A stretch of 56,000 nucleotides of DNA. Source: Owenia fusiformis. Taxonomy: Eukaryota > Annelida > Polychaeta > Sabellida > Oweniidae. The notes under the pieces are model-generated. The model searched no databases and was not told where the DNA came from. It saw nothing but the letters and a program-made list of their open reading frames with translations. The stretch spans positions 1 to 56,000 of the forward strand of contig CAIIXF020000735.1 in NCBI GenBank assembly GCA_903813345.2. Reading direction: 5' to 3'. This document shows, one piece after another, positions 1 to 12,341 of this stretch. Each line of letters starts with the position of its first letter. The first letter of the stretch is position 1. Made by a program: the position numbers and the translations under genes.

Positions 1-852
1 GGTCAGATTTGAACTTCTGAGAATTTCTAGATGATTTAAAAAAATGTTTGGACAATTTGAAGCAAGTTAAAATTTGACCTTGAAAAATTTCGAAATTTGA
101 CCTTTTTAAAATTTTTGAGCTCTGATATCTCAAAACTGGTACAAAATTTTAATAGATATCCAATTGCTCATATGTGTAAAACCTTTAGAGGAATATATAT
201 CTCTACTTTCATTAAAAAATATTGATTTGTAGTCACCAATTTTGAGAAACTTAGAAAACACAGTTTGTGATTAAGTTTGATGACCTTGACCTTTGACCTT
301 GCAAATTTTACTTTTTTAGACCTCAATAGGTATTTTGTGATTGAATGTTCTTAAATTTGAATCAAGAAAATTAATTTGAAAAAAATTTTTTTTTACCTTG
401 CGGAGGTCACTGAAGGTCAACTAAAGGTCAAAGGTCAAAAGTAAGGTCAGATTCGGAATCCTGGAAACTTGTAGATGAGTTTTAAAAAAAAATTTGGTCA
501 ATTTGAAGCAAGTTGAAAAAATACCTTTTTTGACCTTTTTTGACCTTCAATATCTCAAAATCTGGGCAAAATTTGTCTAGACGGCAAAAGGCTTACACTA
601 ATAAAATACTAATATCTATCTGTATGCAAAAAATCAGGGAAAAATATTGAAGTGTAGTGTCAGGATTTGAGAAACCGGAAAAAGGCTTTGATTTGACCTA
701 GTTTTTGACCTTTGACCTTGACCTAGATAAAAAGATCTTTCCCGCCAAGTTCAGCCAAGGTCCCTGGAAGGTGCATGTAGGAAATGGTTAAAAGGTAGTT
801 GGAAGTAGGAGAAAAGGTCCCGGGAAGAATAAATAAAGAATAAAGAATAATA

Positions 853-900
853 ATATCTACAAAATTAATAGGAGGCCCCTGCCGGGGGGCCTCCTAATAA
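853..900. repeat. Free-standing GC hairpin cassette (G type, TGCCGG loop)
   Basis: A leader atatctacaaaattaat is followed by perfect 10-bp arms AGGAGGCCCC (870-879) and GGGGCCTCCT (886-895) around the loop TGCCGG, then AATAATAA. It stands out as GC-rich within about 75% AT DNA. The same cassette recurs near 5653, 12307 and four times at 55400-55592. Confidence 0.85.
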
Positions 901-913
901 TAACTAGAGATCA

Positions 914-940
914 AGATTGCAAGCAATCTTACGGAGGCCC
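914..940. repeat. Type-A module start: 16-bp palindrome plus GGAGGCCC box
   Basis: AGATTGCAAGCAATCT is a perfect inverted repeat (arms AGATTGC/GCAATCT). It is followed at once by tacGGAGGCCC and sits right after an AATAA-rich spacer and ctaga. This copy has an extra gatc before the palindrome. Confidence 0.8.
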
Positions 941-2873
941 GTAGGTGTTTTGGCCTTATATGGTCAACCAATGGTCAAAAGATGGTTATTAAGTCAGTTT
1001 CTAAGTCAGCTAGTTACTAATTAGTTATTGACTACGTAAGTTACTAAGTTAGTAACTTTAAGTATATTACTAAGTAAGTTATGAAGTTGGTTACATGGTT
1101 TCTTCCAAGGTCAACCAAAGGTCAAAACTAAAGTCAGATTTGAACTCCTGATAATTTGTAGATGGTTTTTAAAAAAAAGTTTGGTCAATTTAGAGCAAGT
1201 TGAAATTTGACCTTAGAAATTTCGAAATTTGACTTTTTTAAGTTTTTGAGCTCTTATATCTCAAAACTGGTGCAAAATTTGAATAGATAATCAATAACTA
1301 ACATGTGTATAACCTTGAGAGGAATCTATATTCTGACTTTCATTAAAAAATATTGATTTGTAGTCACCAATTATGAGAAACTTAGAAAACACAGTTTGTG
1401 ATTAAGCTTGATGACCTTGACCTTTGACCTTGCAAATTTTACTTTTTTAGGCCTCAGTAGGTCTTTTTTGAATAAATATACCTAAATTTAAACCCAGAAA
1501 ATCGATTTGAAAAATCTACTTTTTTTACACTTTGGAGGTCACTGAAGGTCAACCAAAGGTCAAAGGTCAAAAGTAAGGTCAGATTTGGAATCCTGAGAAC
1601 TTGTAGATGATTTTTAAAAAAAGTTTGGTCAATTTAGTTCAAGTTAAAATTTGACCTTGAAAAATTTCGAAATTTGACCTTTTTCAGTTTTTGAGCTCTA
1701 ATATCTCAAAACTGGTGCAAGATCTTAATAAATAATCAATTGCTAATATGTTTAGAACCTTTAGAGGAATATATATCCTGACTTTCATTAAAATATATTG
1801 ATTTGTAGTCACAAACTTTGAGAAACTTAGAAAACACACTTTGTGATTTAATTCAATGACCTTGACCTTTGACCTTGAAAATTTTACTTTTTTGGACCTC
1901 TTAAGGTCTTTTGTGATTGAATGCACCTAAAATTGAATCCAGAAAATCGATTTTAAAAATCAACTTTTTTGACCTTTCGAAGGTCACTGAAGGTCAACTA
2001 AAGGTCATAGGTCAAAACTAAGGTCAGATTTGAGTTCCTGAGATCTTGTAGATGCTTTTTAAAAAAAAGTTTGGTCAATTTAGAGCAAGTTGAAATTTGA
2101 CCTTGAAAAATTTCGAAATTTGACCTTTTTTCAGTTTTTGAGTTCTAATATCTCAAAACTGGAGCAAAATTTTAATAAATAGTCAATTGCTAATATGTGA
2201 AGAACCTTTAGAGGAATATATATTCTGACTTTCAGTAAAAAAAATTGATTTGTAGTCTCCAATTTTGAGAAACTTAGAAAACACAGTTTGTGATTTCGTT
2301 TGATGACCTTGACCTTTGACCTTGCAAATTTTACTTTTTTGGACCTCAGAAGGTCTTTTGTGAATAAATATACCTAAATTTGAATCCAGAAAATCGATTT
2401 GAAAAATCAACTTTTTTGACCTTTCGGAGGTCACTGAAGGTCAACCAAAGGTCAAAGGTCAAAAGTAAGGTCAGATTTGGAATCCTGAGAACTTGTAGAT
2501 GAGTTTTAAAAAAAAATTTGGTCAATTTGAAGCAAGTTGAAAAAAGACCTTTTTTGACCTTTTTTTGACCTTCAATATCTCAAAATCTAGGCAAAATGTC
2601 TCTAGACGGCAAAAGGCTAAGACTAATAGAATACTAATATCTATCTGTATGCAAAAATTCAGCCAAAAATATTGAAGTGTAGTGTCAGGATTTGAGAAAC
2701 TTGAAAAAAACTTAGATTTGACCTAGATTTTGACCTTGACCTAGATAAGAATTCCTTTCCCGCCAAGTTCAGCCAAGGTCCCTAGTATGACTATGTAAGA
2801 GCTAGTTGAAAGCTAGTTGGAAGTAGGAGAAAAGGTCCCGGGAAGAATAAATAAAGAATAAAGAATAACTAGA

Positions 2874-2900
2874 AGATTGCAAGCAATCTTACGGAGGCCC
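2874..2900. repeat. Type-A module start (second copy)
   Basis: Same palindrome and GGAGGCCC box, following gaataactaga. The module upstream ends in the tail tcccgggaagaataaata. Confidence 0.8.
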
Positions 2901-4241
2901 TGTAGGCATTGCCAATTAGAAGGTCAACGAAAGGTTAAATATCAAATTTAAGATCATATATGAACTCCAGACAACTTGTAGATGATTTTTAAAAAAGATT
3001 TGGTCGAATTAATGCAAGTTGAAATTTGACCTTGAAAAATTCTGAAATTTGACCTTTTTTCAGTTTTTGAGCTATAATATCTCAAAACTGGAGCCAAATT
3101 TTAATAGATAATCAATTGCTAATGATGTGTAGAACCTTTAGAGGAATATATATTCTGACTTTCAGTAAAAAAAATTGATTTGTAGTCTCCAATTTTGAGA
3201 AACTTAGAAAACACAGTTTGTGATTTAGTTTGATGACCTTGACCTTTGACCTTGCAAATTTTACTTTTTTAGACCTCATAAGGTCTTTTGTGAATAAATA
3301 TACCTAAATTTGAATCCAGAAAATCGATTTGAAAAATCAACTTTTTTGACCTTTCGGAGGTCACTGAAGGTCAACCAAAGGTCAAAAGTAAGGTTAGATT
3401 TGGAATCCTGAGAATTTGTAGATGAGTTTTAAAAAAAAGATTGGTCAATTTGAAGCAAGTTGAAATTTAGTCTTGAAAAGTTTCGAAATTTGACCTTTTT
3501 TCAGTTTTTGAGTTCCAATATCTCAAAACTGGTACACAATTTTAATAAATAGTCAATTGCTAATATGTGTAGAACCTATAGAGGAATATATATCCTGACT
3601 TTCATGGAAAAATATTGATTTGTAGTCTCCAATTTTGAGAAACTTAGAAAACACAGTTTGTGATTTAGTTTGATGACCTTGACCTTTGACCTTGCAAATT
3701 TTACTTTTTTAGACCTCAGTGGGTCCTTTGTGATCAAATATACCTAAATTTGAATCCAGAAAATCAATTTGAAAAACAACTTTTTTTACCTTTCGAAGGT
3801 CACCGAAGGTCAACGAAAGGTCGGAGGTCAAAAGAAAGGTCATATTTGAGTTCCTGAGATCTTGTAGATGATTTTTAAAAAAAAATCTGGTTCATTTGAA
3901 GCAAGTTGAAAAATGACCGATTTTTGCCAATTTTTGACGTCAAATATCTCAAAAACGGTAAAAAATTAACGCGTACATATCGTGAGCAATTTGTAGAGAA
4001 TGCTTATATCTAGTTACATTTTAATTCATCGCAAGAAATAATGAAGTATGAGGACGAAATCTGAGAAACTTAAAAAAAGCTTAGATTTGACCTAGATTTT
4101 GACCTTTGACCTTGACCTAGATAAAAATTACTTTCCCGCTAAGTTCAGCCCAGGTCCCTAGTAGGACTATGTAGTAGCTAGTTGAAAGTTAGTCGGAAGT
4201 AGGAGAAAAAGAGGGAGGAAGAATAAATAATAATAACTAGA

Positions 4242-4268
4242 AGATTGCAAGCAATCTTACGGAGGCCC
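4242..4268. repeat. Type-A module start (third copy)
   Basis: Same palindrome; the box here reads ggaggcccc. The downstream text gtaggcttttttgaac is shared with the copies at 5707 and 12342. Confidence 0.8.
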
Positions 4269-5634
4269 CGTAGGCTTTTTTGAACATTTAAAGGTCAGCC
4301 AAAGGTCAAATCTTAAATACAAGGACATATATGAACTCCAGGCATCTTGTAGATGATTTTCAAAAAAAAGTTTGGTCAATTTGAAGCAATGTGAAATTTG
4401 ACCTTGAAAAATTTCAACATTAGACCTTTTCCAGTTTTTGAGGTCCAATATCTCAAAACTGGTGCAGAATTTTAATAGATAATCAATTGTTATTATGTGT
4501 AAAACCTTTAGAGGAATATATATCCTGACTTTAATTCAAAAATATTGATTTGTAGTCACAAACTTTGAGAAACTTAGAAAACACAGTTTGTGATCTTGTT
4601 TGATGACCTTGACCTTTGACCTTACAGGTTTTACTTTTTTTAGACCTCAGTATATCTTTTCTGATTGAAGAAACCTAAATTTGAATCCAGAAAATCAATT
4701 TGAAAAATTAACTTTTTTGACCTTTCGAAGGTCACTGAAGGTCAACTAAAGGTCAAAGTTCAAAACTAAGGTCAGATTTGAGTTCCTGAGATCTTGTAGA
4801 TGCTTTTTAAAAAAAAGTTTGGTCAATTTAGAGCAAGTTGAAATTTGACCTTGAAAAATTTTGAAATTTGACCTTTTTTCAGTTTTTGAGTTCTAATATC
4901 TCAAAACTGGAGCAAAATTTTAATAAATAGTCAATTGCTAATATGTGTAGAACCTTTAGAGGAATATATATTCTGACTTTCAGTAAAAAAAATTGATTTG
5001 TAGTCTCCAATTTTGAGAAACTTAGAAAACACAGTTTGTGATTTCGTTTGATGACCTTGACCTTTAACCTTGCAAATTTTACTTTTTTAGACCTCAGAAG
5101 ATCTTTTGTGAATAAATATACCTAAATTTGAATCCAGAAAATCGATTTGAAAAATCAACTTTTTGACCTTTCGGAGGTCACTGAAGGTCAACCAAAGGTC
5201 AAAGGTCAAAAGTAAGGTCAGATTTGGAATCCTGAGAACTTGTAGATGAGTTTTAAAAAAAAAAATTGGTCAATTTGAAGCAAGTTGAAAAAAGACCTTT
5301 TTTGACCTTTTTTTTGACCTTCAATATCTCAAAATCTAGGCAAAATTTCTCTAGACGGCAAAAAGCTAAGACTAATAGAATACTAATATCTATCTGTGTG
5401 CAAAAATTCAGCCAAAAATATTGAAGTGTAGTGTCAGGATTTGAGAAACTTGAAAAAAACTTAGATTTGACCTAGATTTTGACCTTTGACCTTGACCTAG
5501 ATAAAAATTCCTTTCCCGCCAAGTTCAGCCCAGGTCCCTAGTAGGACTATGTAGTACCTAGTTGAAAGGTATTTGGAAGTAGGAGAAAAAGAGGGAGGAA
5601 GAATAAATAATAATAATAAAGAATAAAGAATAAT

Positions 5635-5682
5635 AATATCTACAAAATTGATAGGAGGCCCCCCGATGGGGCCTCCTAATAA
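5635..5682. repeat. Free-standing GC hairpin cassette (G type, CCGAT loop)
   Basis: The leader atatctacaaaattgat is followed by arms AGGAGGCCCC (5653-5662) and GGGGCCTCCT (5668-5677) around loop CCGAT. The arms equal those at 870-895 but the loop differs. Confidence 0.85.
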
Positions 5683-5706
5683 AGAATAATAAAGAATAAT
5701 ACTAGA

Positions 5707-5733
5707 AGATTGCAAGCAATCTTACGGAGGCCC
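5707..5733. repeat. Type-A module start (fourth copy)
   Basis: Palindrome plus GGAGGCCC. It begins the module (about 5740-7055) that is nearly duplicated at 54020-55352. Confidence 0.8.
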
Positions 5734-7059
5734 TGTAGGCTTTTTTGAACATTTAAAGGTCAGCCAAAGGTCAAATCTTAAATACAAGGACATATATGAA
5801 CTCCAGGCATCTTGTAGAAGATTTAAAAAAAAAGTTTGGTCAATTTGAAGCAATGTGAAATTTGACCTTGAAAAATTTCAACATTAGACCTTTTTCAGTT
5901 TTTGAGGTCCAATATCTCAAAACTGGTGCAGAATTTTAATAGATAATCAATTGTTATTATGTGTAAAACCTTTAGAGGAATATATATCATTGATTTGTAG
6001 TCACAAACTTTGAGAAACTTAGAAAACACAGTTTGTGATCTTGTTTGATGACCTTGACCTTTGACCTTGAAAATTTTACTTTTTTAGACCTCAGTTTATC
6101 TTTTCTGATTGAATAAACCTAAATTTAAATACAGAAAATCAATTTTGAAAAATCAATTTTTTGACCTTTCGAAGGTCACTGAGGGTCAACTAAAGGTCAT
6201 AGGTCAAAACTAAGGTCAGATTTGAGTTCCTGAGATCTTGTAGATGCTTTTTAAAAAAAAGTTTGGTTAATTTAGAGCAAGTTGAAATTTAACCTTGAAA
6301 AATTTCGAAATTTGACCTTTTTTCAGTTTTTGAGTTCTAATATCTCAACACTGGAGTAAAATTTTAATAAATAGTCAATTGCTAATATGTGTATAACCTT
6401 TAGAGGAATATATATTCTGACTTTCAGTAAAAAAAATTGATTTGTAGTCTCCAATTTTGAGAAACTTAGAAAACACAGTTTGTGATTTCGTTTGATGACC
6501 TTGACCTTTGACCTTGCAAATTTTACTTTTTTAGACCTCAGAAGGTCTTTTGTGAATAAATATACCTAAATTTGAATCCAGAAAATCGATTTGAAAAATC
6601 AACTTTTTGACCTTTTTGAGGTCACTGAAGGTCAACAAAAGGTCAAAGTTCAAAAGTAAGGTCAGATTTGGAATCCTGAGAATTTGTACATGAGTTTAAA
6701 AAAAAAATTTGGTCAATTTAAAGCAAGTTGAAAAAAGACCTTTTTTGACCTTTTTTTTACCTTCAATATCTCAAAATCTAGGCAAGATTTCTCTAGACGG
6801 CAAAAAGCTTAGACTAATAGAATACTAATATCTATCGGTATGCAAAACTTCAGCCAAAAATATTGAAGTGTAGTGTCAGGATTTGAGAAACTTGAAAAAA
6901 ACTTAGATTTGACCTAGATTTTGACCTTTGACCTTGACCTAGATAAAAATTCCTTTCCCACCAAGTTCAGCCCAGGTCATTAGTAGGACTATGTAGTAGC
7001 TAGTTGAAAATTAGTCGGAAGTAGGAGAAAAAGAGGGAGGAAGAATAAATAATAACTAG

Positions 7060-9085
7060 ACATGTAAATTGAACAAGTTCAATTTAAGACTCCAGATTTA
7101 AAACTTTTTTTAAGGTGAGTCATCCGAAAAACTGTAAGCTGAGTCATGCAGAATAAGCTGAGTCAGCTAGAATATAGACATTTAGACGATGTTATCTTCG
7201 ACTCCATTGGCTTAACATGGGGATATCATCATATCGACTTTTCGAGACTTAAAACCGCTATAACTTTCTAATCAGAAGTTGGATCGAAATTTGGTTTAAA
7301 GATTCTGATTCCTGAGAAAATTCTACCCTTAATTCATAACTCATACGTTAAATTTGGAGAACTTTTTATTTTGACCTACTTTTCAGACACCATATCTCAA
7401 AAGTGGGTCAAAATACTTTCTGACGGCAGAAGGCTAACACTATAAGCCCACTCTTTGCTACCTGTATACAAAACTTCGAAGCAAATCATTAAAGTGTAAT
7501 GTCAGAATCGCAAAAATAAGGAAAAACTACGAATTTGACCTAGATTTTGACCTAGGCATTTTGGTGTCCAAATTTTAAAGCTAGATAGCCTTCGAGGTCT
7601 CCTTCTTTTATAGGCTTTCAGAATGTTAAGCTGTACTCAGTTTATATCTGGTATTTTACACTTCAAAAAAATATTTTTTCTCATTGACATAACATAGGGC
7701 ACCAAATTTAGCGATTTTTGAGCTTTCAAAACGCCATAACTTCCGAACCGAAAGTCGGATTGAAATTTGGTTTACACATTCGGATTCCTGGGAAAATTCT
7801 ACCCTTAATTCATGGCTCACATGTTAAATTTGGAGATCTTTTTATTTTGACCTACTTTTCGGACACCATATCTCAAAAGTGGGTCAAAATACTTTCTGAC
7901 GGCAAAAGGCTAACACTATTAGCACACTCTTTGCTACCTGTATACAAAATTTTGAAGTAAATTATTAAAGTGTAGTGTCAGAATCGCAAAAATAAGGAAA
8001 AACTATGAATTTGACCTAGATTTTGACCTAGGCATTTTGGTGTCCAAATTTTGATGCTAGGTAGCTTTTGAGGTCCCCTTCTTGTGCAGGCATTCATTAT
8101 GCTAAGCTATACGCAGTCTATATCTCGTATTTTACACTTCAAAAAAATATTTTTTCCCATTGACTTAACATTGGACACAAATTTCGTGATTTTTGAGCTT
8201 TCAAAACGCCATAACTTTCGAACCGGAAGTCGGATTGAAATTTGGTTTGCAGATTCGGATTCCTGAGAAAATTCTACTCTTAATTCATAACTCATAAGTT
8301 AAATTATGAGAAATTTTTATTTTGACCTACTTTACGGACACCATATCTCAAAAGTGGGTCAAAAAACTTTCTGACGGCAAAAGGCTCTCACTATTAGCAC
8401 ACTCTTTGCTACCTGTATACAAAATTTTGAAGCAAATCCTAAAAGTGTAGTGCCAGAATCGCAAAAATAAGGAAAAACTATGAATTTGACCTAGATTTTG
8501 ACCTAGGCATTTTGGTGTCCAAATTTTGAAGCTAGGTAGCTTTTGAGGTCCCCTTCTTTTATGGGCATTCATTATGTTAAGCTGTGATCAGTCTATATCT
8601 TGTATTTTACACTTCGAAAAAGTCTTTTTTCCCATTGGCTTTACATGGGCACCAAATTTAGCAATTTCAAAACGCTATAGCTTCCGAACCGGAAGTCAGA
8701 TCGAAATTTGGTTTGCAGATTTAGATTCCTGAGGAAATTTTACACTTATTTCATAACTCATACGTTGAATTTGGAGAACTTTTTCGTTCGACCTACTTTC
8801 CGGACGCAATATCTCAAAATCGGTAAAAGTAATCAAGAAATTGATTACTCACCGTCGAATCGTCTTTTTCTTGGCTACACGTTGAAAAAAAAATTTTGAA
8901 AAAATATTGAAAAATGACAGAGATAATTGACAAAATGATAATTTGACCTAGATTTTGACCTTTGACCTAGATAAAAATTTGACCTAATTTCCCAGAAACT
9001 AGGTCTCATTGCCTATTTAACCATGTAAGCAGATTTCAGAAAGTCCCTCTAGTTGCTGAGAAAACGCGCAAAGAAAGAATAATAA
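7060..9085. repeat. Type-B satellite array (~475-bp monomers)
   Basis: Monomers are anchored by variants of gaaccggaagtcggat near 7268, 7744, 8221 and 8690, giving a period of about 470-477 bp. Each continues with attctacccttaattcat, a tctcaaaagtgggtc stretch, a ctgacggcaaaaggcta block and gacctagattttgacc. The last two blocks are shared with the tail of type-A modules, so types A and B are related. Open frames of 60-80 codons recur in the monomers but are not supported as genes. Confidence 0.85.
7066..7097. repeat. Type-B module start: palindrome plus AGACTCCAGAT box
   Basis: A 9-bp-armed inverted repeat (AAATTGAAC/GTTCAATTT, loop aa) at 7066-7085 is followed by AGACTCCAGAT at 7087-7097. 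It follows the spacer aataataactaga. The layout parallels the type-A start but the sequence differs. Confidence 0.8.
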
Positions 9086-9096
9086 CTAGACTTTGG

Positions 9097-9129
9097 AAAT
9101 TGAACGAAGTTCAATTTCAGACTCCAGAT
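9097..9129. repeat. Type-B module start (second copy)
   Basis: Arms AAATTGAAC and GTTCAATTT with loop gaa, then AGACTCCAGAT at 9119-9129. Confidence 0.8.
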
Positions 9130-10985
9130 CTAGACTTTTTTAAGCCCAGTCATCTAAAATAAGCCGAGTCATCCAGAATAAGCTGAGTCATCCAGAATAA
9201 GATGGATGGATAAAATAGGAAGGTAGGATAGGATAGAATGGGAAGGAACGATAGGATAGAATAAGAAAGAAGAATAGGATAGAACAGAATATGAAGAAAG
9301 GATATGATAGGAGAGGATAGGAAGGATAGGAAGGAAAGGATACGAAGGAAGGATAGATAGGAAGGATAGGATAGGATCAGATAGGAAGGATGGATGAATT
9401 TTTCAATATTTTCTTCTCTACTCTTGACTTTCTATCAGGATACCATCAGATCGATTTTCCGAAATTTCAAAACGCCATAACTTCCGAACCGGAAGTCGGA
9501 TCTAAATTTGATTTAAAGTTTCGGATTCCTGACAAACTTCTACCCCTAATTCATAACTCATATGTTAAATTTGGCGAATTTTTATTTTGACCTACTTTTT
9601 GGACACGCCATTTCTTCGGAACCGGAAGTCGGATCGAAATTTGGTTTGCAGACTCAAATTCCTGAGAAAATTCTACCCTTAATTCATAACTCATATGTTA
9701 AATTTGGAGAACTTTTTTTTTTGACCTACTTTTCGGACACCATATCTTAAAAGTGGGTCGAAATACTTTCTGACGGCAAAAGGCTAACACTATAAGCACA
9801 CTCTTTCCTACCTGTATACAAAATTTTGAAGCAAATCATTTAAATATAGTGTCAGAATCGCAAAAATAAGGAAAAACTATGAATTTGACCTAGATTTTGA
9901 CCTAGGGATTTTGGTGTCCAAATTTTGAAGTTGGGTAGCCTTCGAGGTCCCCTTCTTTCATAGGCTTTCATTATTTTAAGCTGTACTTAGTCTATATCTC
10001 GTATTTTACACTTCAAAAAAATCTTTTATCCCATTGACATAACATGGGGCACCAAATTTAGCGATTTTTGAGCTTTCAAAATGTCATAACTTCCGAACCG
10101 GAAGTCGGATCGAAATTTGGTTTGCAGATTCGGATTCCTGAGAAAATTCTATACTTGATTCATAACTCAAACGTTAAATTTGGAGACTTTTTTATTTTGA
10201 CCTACTTTTCGGACACCATATCTCAAAAGTGGGTCAAAATACTTTCTGACGGCAAAAGGCCAACACTATTAGCACACTCTTGGCTACATGTATATTAAAT
10301 TTCGAAGAATATAATTAATCTGTAGTGTCAGAATCGCAAAAATAAGGAAAAACTTTGAATTTGACCTAGATTTTGACCTAGGCATTTTGGTGTCCAAATT
10401 TTTATGAAAAGAAGGTTTTGAGGTCCCTTTCTTCTATGGGCTTCCATTATGTTTAGCTGTGCTTAGTCTATATCTCGTATTTTACACTTCAAAAAAATAT
10501 TTTTTCCCATTGAATTAACATGGGGCACCAAATTTAGCGATTTTTGAATTTTCAAAACGCCATAACTTCTGAACCGGAAGTCAGATCGAAATTTGGTTTT
10601 CAGATTCGGAATCCTGAGAAAATTTCCTATAAGACTGATATCCTGGACATTGGATTCGGAGAACTTTTTTTTGGACCTCGTTTTCGGACACTGATATCTC
10701 GAAATCGGTTTGAGATACCAAAAAACTAAATCGACCCTGCATTTTCTACTTTTTTATGAGGAACACAATGAAAAGAAACCGGATCCAAAATATTGAAGGA
10801 CGACCAAGAAAATCGAAAAAAGTGACAAAGTACTGGATTTGGCCTAGTTCTTGACCTTTGACCTAGATAAAAAATTGACCCAATTTCCCACCAACTAGAT
10901 ACTGAACCTAAATAAACTGTATTATGGTCCTTACTGGATACCTCATAGTTATTGAAAAAACTCCTAAAGAATAATAAGAATAAGA
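9130..10985. repeat. Type-B satellite module with GGATA-rich microsatellite
   Basis: The module opens with gagtcatccagaat repeats, passes through a GGATA/GGAAGGATA tract and then holds about three type-B monomers. It ends in an aataagaataag spacer. The module at 11043-12110 is a shorter near-copy, so this is a tandem segmental duplication. Confidence 0.75.
9196..9392. repeat. Impure GGATA/GGAAGGATA microsatellite
   Basis: Purine-only repeats built on aggata and ggaagga fill the stretch on the + strand. The copy at 11096-11280 lies in the same position of the duplicated module. Confidence 0.85.
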
Positions 10986-11009
10986 ATAAGAATAAGAACT
11001 AGACTTTGG

Positions 11010-11042
11010 AAATTGAACGAAGTTCAATTTCAGACTCCAGAT
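11010..11042. repeat. Type-B module start (third copy)
   Basis: The same palindrome (11010-11030) and AGACTCCAGAT box directly follow an (aataag)n spacer. Confidence 0.8.
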
Positions 11043-12110
11043 TTAGACCATTTTTAGCCGAGTCATCCAGAATAAGCTGAGTCATCCAGAAAAAAGATGG
11101 ATGAATAAAATAGGAAGGTAGGATAGGATAGAATAGGAAGGAACGATAGGATAGAATAAGAAAGAAGGATAGGATAGAACAGAATAGGAAGAAAGGATAT
11201 GATAGGAGAGGATAGGAAGGATAAGATACAAAGGAAGGATAGATAGGAAGGATAGGATAAGATCAGATAGGAAGGATGGATAAATTTTTCAATATTTTCG
11301 ACTTCTCTACTCTTGACTTTCTATCAGGATACCATCAGATCGATTTTCCGAAATTGAGCTTTCAAAACGCCATTACTTTCGAACCGGAAGTCGGATCGAA
11401 ATTTGGTTTGCAGACTCAGATTCCTGAGAAAATTCTACCCTTAATTCATAACTCATATGTTAAATTTTGAGAACTTTTTATTTTGACCTACTTTTCGGAC
11501 ACCATATCTCATTTTTATGAAAAGAAGGTTTTGAGGTCACTTTCTTTTATGGGCTTCCATTATGTTTAGCTTTAGTCTATATCTCGTATTTTACACTTCA
11601 AAAAAATATTTTTTCCAATTGAATTAACAGGGGGCACCAAATTTAGCGATTTTTGAATTTTCAAAACGCCATTACTTCTGAACCGGAAGTCGGATCGAAA
11701 TTTGGTTTTCAGATTCAGAATCCTGAGAAAATTTCCTATAAGAATGATATCCTGGACATTGGATTCGAAGAACTTTTTTTGGACCTCGTTTTCGGACACT
11801 GATATCTCGAAATCGGTTTGAGATTCCAAAAAACTAAATCGACCCTAGATTTTCTACTTTTTTATGAGGAACACATTGAAAAAAATCCGGATCGAAAATA
11901 TTGAAGGACGACTGAGAAAATCGAAAAAAGTGACAAAGTACTGGATTTGACCCAGTTCCTGACCTTTGACCTAGATAAAAATTTGACCCAATTTCCCACC
12001 AACTAGATACTGAACCTAAATGAACTGTATAATGGTCTTTACTGGATACCTTATAGTTGTTGAGAAAACGTGGGCAGTAAAATAAGAAAAAGAATAATAA
12101 TAAGAATAGA
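11043..12110. repeat. Shortened type-B module
   Basis: It parallels 9130-10985 but has lost internal monomers. Near 11510 the text jumps from the atatctca block directly into tttttatgaaaagaagg, which lies much further on in the longer copy (near 10400). This is consistent with deletion by unequal exchange. Confidence 0.7.
11096..11280. repeat. Impure GGATA microsatellite, duplicate copy
   Basis: Same tract as at 9196-9392, with small unit losses. Confidence 0.85.
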
Positions 12111-12122
12111 GGCAAAAACAAT

Positions 12123-12149
12123 AGACTCCAGATTTTCAATCTGGAGTCT
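12123..12149. repeat. Free-standing hairpin cassette (C type, first)
   Basis: Perfect 12-bp arms AGACTCCAGATT and AATCTGGAGTCT flank loop TTC. The leader is ggcaaaaacaat and the trailer is aataag. The arm equals the box found at type-B module starts. Confidence 0.85.
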
Positions 12150-12176
12150 AATAAGAAGAATACTGGCAAAAACAAT

Positions 12177-12202
12177 AGACTCCAGATTGACATCTGGAGT
12201 CT
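12177..12202. repeat. Free-standing hairpin cassette (C type, second)
   Basis: 11-bp arms AGACTCCAGAT and ATCTGGAGTCT flank loop TGAC. The leader is tggcaaaaacaat. Confidence 0.85.
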
Positions 12203-12229
12203 AATAATAAGAAAACTGGCAAAAGCAAT

Positions 12230-12256
12230 AGACTCCAGATTTTCAATCTGGAGTCT
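12230..12256. repeat. Free-standing hairpin cassette (C type, third)
   Basis: 12-bp arms with loop TTC, identical in arms and loop to the first C-type cassette. The leader is tggcaaaagcaat. Confidence 0.85.
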
Positions 12257-12289
12257 AATAATAAAGAATAATAAAGAATAATAATAATA

Positions 12290-12336
12290 ATATCTACAAA
12301 ATTGATAGGAGGCCCCCCGATGGGGCCTCCTAATAA
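12290..12336. repeat. Free-standing hairpin cassette (G type)
   Basis: Arms AGGAGGCCCC (12307-12316) and GGGGCCTCCT (12322-12331) flank loop CCGAT. The leader is atatctacaaaattgat. A type-A module start follows immediately. Confidence 0.85.
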
Positions 12337-12341
12337 CTAGA

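Larger units (their letters stand above)
1..7055. repeat. Type-A AGGTCA satellite, modular array
   Basis: Tandem monomers of about 445 bp recur through this stretch. The anchor tcactgaaggtca appears near 405, 1540, 1985, 2431, 3361, 4732, 5180 and 6624, with variants tcaccgaaggtc near 3800 and tcactgagggtca near 6175. Each monomer carries a block of AGGTCA half-sites, a central ctcaaaactgg segment and a TGACCTTGACC block on the opposite strand. Two or three monomers plus a distinct tail (tctagacggcaaaa, then gacctagattttgacc, then gggaagaataaataa) form modules of about 1.4-2.0 kb. Each module is followed by AATAA-rich spacer and a palindromic start. Small ORFs here have no conserved frame, so I see no gene. 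Confidence 0.9.

Noticed and set aside
7718-11470. Recurring 60-80-codon plus-strand frames of similar sequence (e.g. 7718-7960, 9562-9750, 10068-10298)
   Set aside because: They are type-B satellite monomers read in one frame. Starts and ends differ between copies, frames are broken in several units, and there is no domain.
11834-12193. 119-codon minus-strand frame with Leu/Phe-rich stretches
   Set aside because: It runs through satellite and the AATAA spacer with hairpin cassettes; the hydrophobic look comes from simple sequence.
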